A stretch of DNA of 21,729 nucleotides from NCBI GenBank assembly GCA_002320555.1, contig DCJV01000013.1, positions 15,168 to 36,896 of the forward strand, read 5' to 3'. The position numbers were made by a program, and so were the translations under genes. Every line of letters begins with the position of its first letter. Within the stretch, counting starts at the first letter, position 1. Positions 15,922-21,729 of this stretch are shown here, piece after piece. The notes below the pieces were generated by a model that was not told where the DNA came from, did not search any database, and saw nothing but the letters and a program-made list of their open reading frames with translations. This DNA comes from Ruminococcaceae bacterium UBA1691 (lineage in GTDB: Bacteria; Bacillota; Clostridia; Oscillospirales; Acutalibacteraceae).

Positions 15922-17223
15922 ATGGATCAGTCAAAGGGGATATTTAAGCCGCGCGAGTGGTATCGGCTCGATAATGCGGCCAAGATTTTTCCAGGGCAGA
16001 ATACCCAGAAGTGGTCGAATATTTTTCGCCTCTCCGTTGTGCTGCGGGAAAAAATTGATCCCGCAGTGCTTGAGCAGGCCGTCATTATGGCGCTCCCGCG
16101 TTTTCCCTGCTTCAATGTCAGGATGCGCAGGGGCTTCTTTTGGCATTACCTTGAAAAGAACGACCGCTTGGCCCCTCCGATCCAGCCGGATATCCAAAAC
16201 CCCTGCCACCGCGTCAACTGGCGGGAGAATAACCGCTTTCTGTTCCGCGTTTATTATCATGAAAAACGGATATCCATCGATTTTTACCATGCGCTCAGCG
16301 ACGCCTACGGCGCGTCCCGGCTGCTCAATACGATCACAGCCCAGTATCTGCGCCTGATGGGGCATGTGATTCCGCCGGGTGAGAGCGTGCTCGATCTCAA
16401 CGAGCGGCCCACGCAGGATGAGATCAGCGATCCCTTCAAGCGTTTTGCCTCCTCCAAAGCTGCGCCGCGGCATAAGGTGAATAAATTCGCCTACCACGCA
16501 AAGGGCACGCGCATGCCTGCGCACATGGTCAATATCACCACCGGCTATATGCCCGTTGACGCGATCAAAAAAAAGGCAAAGGAGTTTGGTGTGACGATCA
16601 CGGAATTCGTGGCGGCTCTGCTGCTGGATGTGCATTACCGCAAGCAGCTCGAGGAGCACCGGGGGCGTGGGAAGCTCAAGGATGTCAGCGTCCAGATCCC
16701 CGTCAACCTGCGCAACTCCTTTCCAACGAAAACGTTGCGCAATTTTTCGCTCTGCTACTCTGCACGCATCGATCCCAATATGGGGGAATATACGTTTGAG
16801 GAGATCGTCCGGCAGGTGTCCCTTTACCTGCGCTATGTGAATAACCCGAAAGAGCTCAATGCCATGATGTCAAGTAATCTAAAGCTTGAATCGAATCCGT
16901 TCATGCGCTTTCTGCCGCTTCCTGTGAAAGATTTCTTCATTGGCCTGTCGTTTCTCATCACGGGCGAAAAGGCGACGAGTGTGCTGATCTCCAATCTCGG
17001 CATTGTCCGGGTGCCGGAGGAGATGGAGCCGTATATCGACCGCTTTGTGCTCATGACCGGGCCGGGCAGGCGCAGCGGCTCGCGCTGCGCCGCGGTCAGC
17101 TTTCAAAATACCTTTGCGCTGACCTTTGCCAATATCTATCGGGAGAGCGATATCGAGCGAGCGTTTTTTACCCGCCTTGTGAAAATGGGCGTTCATGTAA
17201 AGATCGAAAGCAACCGGGAATGA
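15922..17223 (+). CDS. Condensation-domain/alcohol acetyltransferase-like acyltransferase
   Basis: This 433-aa protein resembles the CoA-dependent acyltransferase superfamily that includes NRPS condensation domains and alcohol acetyltransferases. The diagnostic catalytic motif HxxxD appears as FYHALSDAYGA (H123, D127), one third of the way in. It is followed by the second-half features common to the fold, VTITEFVAALLLDVHY and VSVQIPVNLRNSFPTKTLRNFS. I prefer ATG 15922, preceded by GCGAGG 8 bp upstream, over the in-frame GTG 15913. No adenylation or carrier domain is present, so it is free-standing. The acyl donor and acceptor are unknown. The following zinc-ribbon membrane gene is probably its partner: I recall such acetyltransferase-like proteins next to DUF6320-type proteins in Clostridia, but could not check. 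Confidence 0.75.
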   Translation: MDQSKGIFKPREWYRLDNAAKIFPGQNTQKWSNIFRLSVVLREKIDPAVLEQAVIMALPRFPCFNVRMRRGFFWHYLEKNDRLAPPIQPDIQNPCHRVNWRENNRFLFRVYYHEKRISIDFYHALSDAYGASRLLNTITAQYLRLMGHVIPPGESVLDLNERPTQDEISDPFKRFASSKAAPRHKVNKFAYHAKGTRMPAHMVNITTGYMPVDAIKKKAKEFGVTITEFVAALLLDVHYRKQLEEHRGRGKLKDVSVQIPVNLRNSFPTKTLRNFSLCYSARIDPNMGEYTFEEIVRQVSLYLRYVNNPKELNAMMSSNLKLESNPFMRFLPLPVKDFFIGLSFLITGEKATSVLISNLGIVRVPEEMEPYIDRFVLMTGPGRRSGSRCAAVSFQNTFALTFANIYRESDIERAFFTRLVKMGVHVKIESNRE

Positions 17224-17271
17224 GTTTGCTCATACGGCCGTCTCGGTGCGGCGTCAGGAGGTGTCCATTTC

Positions 17272-17982
17272 TTGTCCTATTGTGTCAATTGCGGTGTTGA
17301 ACTCGACGACAGCGCAAAAAAATGCGCGCTGTGCGGCGCGCCGGTGCTCAACCCCTATCTCGACGAACCGGATCAGGCTCTTCCGGCGCCCTATCCGGAC
17401 CGACTGGTGCTCCCGGAAGGGACGAACCGGCGGTATATCGCCTTCCTTGTCTCTATGGTGCTGCTGATTCCCAATCTGATCTGCGGAGTGGCGAACCTGC
17501 TGATTCTCGACAGCGGCATCTGGTCGGTGTATATCGTATCGGCCAGCCTGCTGTTCTGGGTGTTCTTTATTGTGCCGTTTTTAATGGAAAAGCCGCATCC
17601 GTATCTGTTATGGCTGCTGGACACGATGGCAGGGACGCTGTATACCTGGTTGTTCTACCTTGTCGGCTGGGGGCCGCGCGGCTGGTTTTTGCGCCTGGGC
17701 CTGCCGTTGATTCTGGGGCTTGCGGTCATCGTGCTGTTTATGATCTCCTGGCTGAGCCGCAAGCGACGCGACTGGCCTCATGTTTCTATCGCTGTGCTGG
17801 CGGAGATCACCTTATACGCCATCTATGCCGATGTGCTGTTCAGCCTGTATCAAAATACGGGGAGGCCCTTGCAGTATTCGCTGGTGATCGCGGTCTGCTG
17901 CCTTGCGCTGATGGCGTTTTTTATCGCTGTGGCGCGCAATAAGCGCCTGCGCGCGTGGCTCTCCCGCAAGTTTTTCTATTAG
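17272..17982 (+). CDS. Zinc-ribbon integral membrane protein (possibly DUF6320-like)
   Basis: This 236-aa protein of unknown function starts with a four-cysteine zinc ribbon, YCVNCGVEL and CALCGAP (C4, C7, C18, C21), followed by a proline-rich linker and about six hydrophobic spans (near residues 55-78, 84-105, 110-130, 138-160, 170-190, 202-220). The tail is basic. The start is TTG 17272, well spaced behind a perfect AGGAGGTG (17255-17262). The layout, a zinc ribbon then a multi-span domain, recalls the DUF6320 family seen beside alcohol acetyltransferase-like genes in Clostridia; this name comes from memory. It may supply a membrane platform for the preceding acyltransferase, which is inference. 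Confidence 0.78.
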   Translation: MSYCVNCGVELDDSAKKCALCGAPVLNPYLDEPDQALPAPYPDRLVLPEGTNRRYIAFLVSMVLLIPNLICGVANLLILDSGIWSVYIVSASLLFWVFFIVPFLMEKPHPYLLWLLDTMAGTLYTWLFYLVGWGPRGWFLRLGLPLILGLAVIVLFMISWLSRKRRDWPHVSIAVLAEITLYAIYADVLFSLYQNTGRPLQYSLVIAVCCLALMAFFIAVARNKRLRAWLSRKFFY

Positions 17983-18025
17983 GTCTGTTGCGTTGCGACA
18001 ATATCATAAAAAAGGACGGTTCAGG

Positions 18026-19756
18026 ATGATGAAAGCGAAAACAATGGCGGCCCTCGCCGCTCTGACAGCAGGCGCAGCCGCGGGCGGCGCCTATCTCAAG
18101 AAGAAACATATTTGCCCACTCTGTGTTGCCAAAAAGCTGATTGCACAGACGCAGCTGCATGTGACTGCCACCAAGCATTACGACAACGGTGTGGCGCTGA
18201 CTCCGCCCATGGGCTGGTCGAGCTGGAATACCTTCCGGCAGAAGATCGACGAGCAGATCATCCGCGAGACGGCCGCCGCCATGAAGACCTCCGGATTGGT
18301 GGAAGCGGGATACCAGTATCTCAATCTGGACGACTGCTGGCAATCCTCCATCCGTGATGAGGAAGGGCGGCTGCAGGGGGATCTCACCAATTTCCCGAGC
18401 GGAATGAAGAAGCTGGTGGAGGATGTAAACGCACAGGGGATGAAGCTCGGCCTCTACACCTCCAACGGTACGCTTACCTGTGAGGATCTGCCCGCCTCCC
18501 TCGGCCATGAGGAGACGGACGCGCGCACACTGGCGGAGTGGGGCGTGGAGTATTTCAAATATGATTTCTGCCACAATGTGCAGATTCCGACGAAAGCGCC
18601 CTGCATCGATCAAATCCTGATCGGCAAAGCGGGCGATCGGGACAAGCTCGTCATCCAGGCGGAGGATGCTCTATTGGAGGGCCGCGCGTGTGTCGTGGAG
18701 GACAAAGCGCTCGACAGCGGCAAGTATGTGGCGGGCCTGGATGCGAATCAAGGCTCCATTACCTTCCGGGATGTCATCGTGGAGGAAGCGGGTGAATATG
18801 TGCTGACCATCGGCCTGCGCAAAAAGGATAACGTGGCAAAATTCTGCATGGTCACGGTCAACGGGATGGACAAATACCATGTGGACGTGCCGCCGACGAA
18901 ATCCTGGAGCCCGACAGGCCGCATCCAGGTGCGCGTGCAGCTTCAGGCGGGCGGGAATACCATCAAGATTCACAACCCCGTCGCTTCACGCTTCGACAGC
19001 GCCGCGCTGCAATATGAAAATATGGGCGTCCTGCTCAAAAAGGCCACGAAGGAATACGCGCAGCGTACAGGTAAGCCGGAGAAGCCGATCGTCTATTCCA
19101 TCTGCGAGTGGGGCTGGAACAAGCCATATCAATGGGGGCGCGAGGCGGGCAACCTCTGGCGCACCACGCCGGATATCCAGGCAAACTGGGCCTCGATGCT
19201 CGGCATCTATGAGCACAACGTCCGGCTCTATGAGTATGCGGGCCCCGGCGGCTGGAACGATCCCGATATGCTGGAGGTTGGCAACGGACACCTGACCTAT
19301 GAGGAAAATAAATCCCACTTTACCCTTTGGTGCATGATGGCCGCGCCGTTGATCCTCGGCAACGATATCCGCAAATTCATGAAGGCGGACGGTACGGTGG
19401 ATACGGAAAATAAGACGCTCTCGATTCTTACCAACCGCGAAGTGATCGCCATCGACCAGGACCCGCTGGGTGTCCAGTGCCGCCGCGTACGCAGGGACGG
19501 CCTGATCGACATTCTCGTGAAACCGCTGGAAAACCGCGAACTGGCAGTCTGCTTCTTCAATAAGGGGCCGTCGGAAAAGCAGGCGGAGGTGAGCCTGCGC
19601 GCGCTTGCGAACGAGGGCTTTGTCGACCTGCCATTTGCGGACGGTTATGAGGTCAAGGAGCTCTGGACGGGGCACGAGGCGAAGGTACAGGATACGCTTT
19701 CCGGTTATGTGCCAAAGCACGGAGTGAAGCTGTTCCGCGTGAAGGCGATTGGGTAA
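18026..19756 (+). CDS. GH27 alpha-galactosidase with an internal carbohydrate-binding-like module
   Basis: This is a predicted retaining alpha-galactosidase of 576 aa. ATG 18026 follows AAAGGA by 9 bp; an in-frame TTG at 17993 is less likely. The N-terminus has a short hydrophobic Ala/Gly-rich segment (about 7-24), then KKKHICPLCVAKK, suggesting a membrane anchor with a CxxC. The barrel begins at TPPMGWSSWNTF (59-70) and reaches the nucleophile D180 in YFKYDFCHN. A beta-sandwich resembling CBM35/CBM6 then intervenes at about 206-333 (IQAEDA, SGKYVAGLD, FRDVIVEEAGEYVLTI, LQAGGNTIKI). The barrel resumes at IVYSICEWGW (355-364) with the acid/base candidate D383 (WRTTPDI) and GPGGWNDPDML (406-415). 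A C-terminal beta domain completes the enzyme. Substrates could be plant galactosides or host alpha-galactosyl glycans. It follows the zinc-ribbon gene by 43 bp. Confidence 0.9.
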   Translation: MMKAKTMAALAALTAGAAAGGAYLKKKHICPLCVAKKLIAQTQLHVTATKHYDNGVALTPPMGWSSWNTFRQKIDEQIIRETAAAMKTSGLVEAGYQYLNLDDCWQSSIRDEEGRLQGDLTNFPSGMKKLVEDVNAQGMKLGLYTSNGTLTCEDLPASLGHEETDARTLAEWGVEYFKYDFCHNVQIPTKAPCIDQILIGKAGDRDKLVIQAEDALLEGRACVVEDKALDSGKYVAGLDANQGSITFRDVIVEEAGEYVLTIGLRKKDNVAKFCMVTVNGMDKYHVDVPPTKSWSPTGRIQVRVQLQAGGNTIKIHNPVASRFDSAALQYENMGVLLKKATKEYAQRTGKPEKPIVYSICEWGWNKPYQWGREAGNLWRTTPDIQANWASMLGIYEHNVRLYEYAGPGGWNDPDMLEVGNGHLTYEENKSHFTLWCMMAAPLILGNDIRKFMKADGTVDTENKTLSILTNREVIAIDQDPLGVQCRRVRRDGLIDILVKPLENRELAVCFFNKGPSEKQAEVSLRALANEGFVDLPFADGYEVKELWTGHEAKVQDTLSGYVPKHGVKLFRVKAIG

Positions 19757-20174
19757 GCGGTTTGTGTTGCAGGGCTTGTCCTGACGTTTTTCAGCATAAA
19801 AACGGTTGGACAATATCTCCTCTATACGATGATATCAATGAAAATATCTAAATCATAGAGGCAATGGCGAAAAATTTATGGAACGAATTGTGGCACAGGT
19901 CGTTGCCTTCTTGAGGTGCATCGTCGCGAGCGAATTTTCAACGGCGTTAATTTGGTGTATCCAAACGATGCCGGTCCTGACACCGGCCGCAAACCGGTGC
20001 GCAGCGATATCCCCACCTGGAAACCGTATGAAGCGGAAGCGGATATCGTTACCGGGTTGAGCATATAGGCAATGGTGCAAGGCATCTGCTGCATACGGGG
20101 ATCGGGACGCATTGGGTGGCCATTCCGTTTGGATCGACAGGTTCCCAACGCCGCAGTTTGCATCATAAAAAGAA
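19757..20174. other. Intergenic stretch with a possible gene remnant
   Basis: No intact gene is supported between the GH27 gene and the terminator. A 7-bp inverted repeat CCTCTAT/ATAGAGG (19819-19825, 19855-19861) precedes an SD-like AGAGG and ATG 19864, whose frame stops after 16 codons. In the next frame, 19877-20068 is open and contains the protein-like string RRERIFNGVNLVYPND, which resembles the first strand of endoglycoceramidase-type GH5 enzymes. A third frame near 20075-20165 reads HLLHTGIGTHWVAIPFGSTG. This pattern suggests the degraded start of a former gene with frameshifts, but it could be chance. A weak CGTTTTT/AAAAACG dyad (19785-19804) is not a convincing terminator. Confidence 0.35.
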
Positions 20175-20218
20175 GCTGCCGGGAAGCAGGTGAGATACCG
20201 CTTCCCGGCAGCCTTTTT
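20175..20218. terminator. Bidirectional intrinsic terminator between convergent units
   Basis: A perfect 13-bp inverted repeat, GCTGCCGGGAAGC (20175-20187) and GCTTCCCGGCAGC (20200-20212), encloses a 12-nt loop. On the plus strand it is followed by CTTTTT. On the minus strand the complementary flank gives TTCTTTTT. It lies 54 bp beyond the clpB stop and about 420 bp past the GH27 gene, so it can end both converging transcripts. Confidence 0.92.
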
Positions 20219-20271
20219 ACAATTTAGGCCATGTCGGAAACGATCATGCCCGTTCGTCTGCCATATGGGAA

Positions 20272-21729
20272 TTATCCTTTTCTCTCGACCGTCAGTCCGC
20301 CCTCATCGCTGCCCACCACAAGCACCGTATTCGGCGTCAGGTCGTCCGCAATGATCCGGCGGCCGATGAGCGTTTCCACGTGCTTCTGGATGAAGCGCTT
20401 GAGCGGCCTTGCGCCGTAGACCGGGTCGTAGCCATTTTCCACGATGAAATCCTTTGCAGCTTCTGTAACTTCACAGGAAATCTGCCTGTCGCTGAGCCTG
20501 CGGTTGAGATCTGCAATCTGGAGATCGACGATCTTTCGGATGTCGTCCTTTGTCAATGGCTTGTAGAAGACGATCTCATCGAGGCGGTTGAGGAATTCCG
20601 GCCGGAAGGAGCGGCGCAGCAGCTCACTGACCTCCGCCTTTGCCGCAGCGCTGATCTCGCCGTTTGGCTCGATGCCATCGAGCAGGGCAGAGGAGCCGAG
20701 GTTGGAGGTGAGGATGATGATCGTATTCTTGAAATCCACCGTGCGGCCCTGCGAGTCCGTAATGCGTCCGTCATCGAGCACCTGCAGGAGGATGTTGAAC
20801 ACATCCGGGTGCGCCTTTTCAATCTCATCGAAGAGAATCACGCTGTAGGGCTTGCGACGGACGGCTTCCGTCAGTTGACCGCCCTCTTCATAGCCGACGT
20901 ATCCGGGCGGCGCGCCGATCAGGCGGGAGACGGAGAATTTCTCCATGTATTCGGTCATGTCAATGCGCACGATATTGTGCTCATCGTCAAACAGGCATTC
21001 CGCCAGCGCTTTGGCAAGCTCCGTCTTGCCCACGCCCGTAGGGCCGAGGAACAGGAAGGAGCCGATCGGGCGGTTCGGGTCCTGAATGCCGGCGCGCGAG
21101 CGGATAATCGCCTCCGTCACCTTGGTGACGGCCTCGTTTTGGCCGATCACGCGTTGATGCAGGATATCTTCGAGATGCAGCAGCTTATCGCGCTCGCCCT
21201 CCATCAGGCGTGCGACGGGGATGCCGGTCCAGCGCTCGACGATACGGGCGATCTCCTCCTCTGTGACCTTGTCGCGCAGAAGGCTGTCCCTGTGCTCCTT
21301 TTCCTGCGTCCGCTTTTCCTCTTCCGCCAGCTTTTTCTGCAGTTCAGGGAGCTTGCCGTATTTAAGCTCTGCAGCCTGATTCAGGTCATAGGACTGCTCT
21401 GCGCGCTCGATATCGGCATTCAATTGCTCGAGCTGCTCGCGTAGCTTCTGCACTTTGCCGATGGAGGCTTTTTCATTCTCCCATTTGGCCTTGAGCGAAT
21501 TAAACTGCTCGCGCATCTCGGCAAGCTCCCTGCGGATTTCAGACAGATGCTCCAGGGAGAGCGCGTCTTTTTCCTTCTTCAGAGCGGCCTCTTCAATCTC
21601 CAGCTGAATGATCTTGCGCTGGATCACGTCGAGCTCCATGGGCATGGAGTCGATTTCCGTGCGGATCATGGCGCAGGCTTCATCGACGAGGTCGATCGCC
21701 TTATCGGGCAGGAAGCGGTCGGTGATATA
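20272..21729 (-). CDS. clpB: ATP-dependent disaggregase ClpB, C-terminal part
   Basis: ClpB is a hexameric AAA+ chaperone that threads aggregated proteins through its pore together with DnaK. The 485 codons visible continue past the right edge: the frame is open at 21729, starting YITDRFLPDKAIDLVDEA, which is the end of the first AAA+ module. Next comes the long coiled-coil middle domain (rich in Leu/Glu/Lys, about the first third), which distinguishes ClpB from ClpA/ClpC. The second AAA+ module has Walker A GPTGVGKTE, the pore-loop region PPGYVGYEEGG, Walker B VILFDEIEKAH and sensor region TSNLGS, and the C-terminal small domain ends at LTVERKG with TAA (20272-20274 on the opposite strand). 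The start and any HrcA/CIRCE control lie outside the window. Confidence 0.96.
   Translation of the reverse strand, partial: YITDRFLPDKAIDLVDEACAMIRTEIDSMPMELDVIQRKIIQLEIEEAALKKEKDALSLEHLSEIRRELAEMREQFNSLKAKWENEKASIGKVQKLREQLEQLNADIERAEQSYDLNQAAELKYGKLPELQKKLAEEEKRTQEKEHRDSLLRDKVTEEEIARIVERWTGIPVARLMEGERDKLLHLEDILHQRVIGQNEAVTKVTEAIIRSRAGIQDPNRPIGSFLFLGPTGVGKTELAKALAECLFDDEHNIVRIDMTEYMEKFSVSRLIGAPPGYVGYEEGGQLTEAVRRKPYSVILFDEIEKAHPDVFNILLQVLDDGRITDSQGRTVDFKNTIIILTSNLGSSALLDGIEPNGEISAAAKAEVSELLRRSFRPEFLNRLDEIVFYKPLTKDDIRKIVDLQIADLNRRLSDRQISCEVTEAAKDFIVENGYDPVYGARPLKRFIQKHVETLIGRRIIADDLTPNTVLVVGSDEGGLTVERKG

Noticed and set aside
19785..19804. CGTTTTT/AAAAACG dyad as a terminator for the GH27 gene
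   Set aside because: The stem is nearly all A-T and no T-run follows it. The strong stem at 20175-20218 is a far better terminator.
20380..21444. 354-codon plus-strand open frame opposite clpB
   Set aside because: It is complementary to the ClpB Walker and middle domains. The coiled-coil codons of ClpB produce Leu-rich antisense text.
1..21729. CRISPR arrays, tRNA/rRNA genes, insertion sequences, attachment sites
   Set aside because: No regularly spaced repeats, cloverleaf-like sequences, transposase motifs or duplicated integration ends were seen on reading the window by eye.

Overview
The window looks like a chromosomal segment of an anaerobic, moderately GC-rich Firmicute of the class Clostridia, probably a gut-associated Oscillospirales/Ruminococcaceae-type organism. 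Evidence for this is the gene order dxr-rseP-ispG-polC, a Gram-positive PolC replicase, a HisZ plus short-form HisG pair, frequent TTG/GTG starts behind good Shine-Dalgarno (SD) sites, and glycosidases suited to host or plant glycans. The genus-level placement is inference.

Layout. (1) 1-8384, plus strand: the 3' end of dxr, then rseP (site-2 protease), ispG (second MEP-pathway enzyme), polC (replicative DNA polymerase III), and a sialidase-like protein without a signal peptide, closed by a strong intrinsic terminator. (2) 8385-9470: about 440 bp without a convincing gene, an AT-rich promoter with operator-like dyads, and a TetR-family regulator. (3) 9467-15873: a histidine operon hisZ-hisG-hisD-hisC-hisB-hisA-hisI-hisE with its own promoter that overlaps the tetR stop codon. 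Both subunits of imidazole glycerol phosphate synthase (hisH and hisF) are absent. Where hisF is often found (between hisA and hisI) there is instead a 124-bp spacer holding nested inverted repeats. (4) 15922-19756: three further co-directional genes with no clear terminator before them: a condensation/alcohol-acetyltransferase-like protein, a zinc-ribbon protein with about six membrane spans, and a membrane-anchored GH27 alpha-galactosidase whose catalytic barrel is interrupted by a carbohydrate-binding-like beta-sandwich. (5) 19757-20271: non-coding or decayed sequence ending in a bidirectional terminator. (6) 20272-21729, minus strand: the C-terminal two thirds of ClpB, cut by the window edge.

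How it fits together: the first operon couples isoprenoid precursor synthesis, membrane proteolysis and replication, with a glycan enzyme appended. The second makes histidine but needs an IGP synthase encoded elsewhere. The trailing trio may concern envelope or glycan modification. No known defence system, CRISPR array, transposase, tRNA or rRNA was seen. The most unusual items are the hisH/hisF-less operon with its structured spacer, the split GH27, the apparently cytoplasmic sialidase and the acyltransferase/zinc-ribbon membrane pair.
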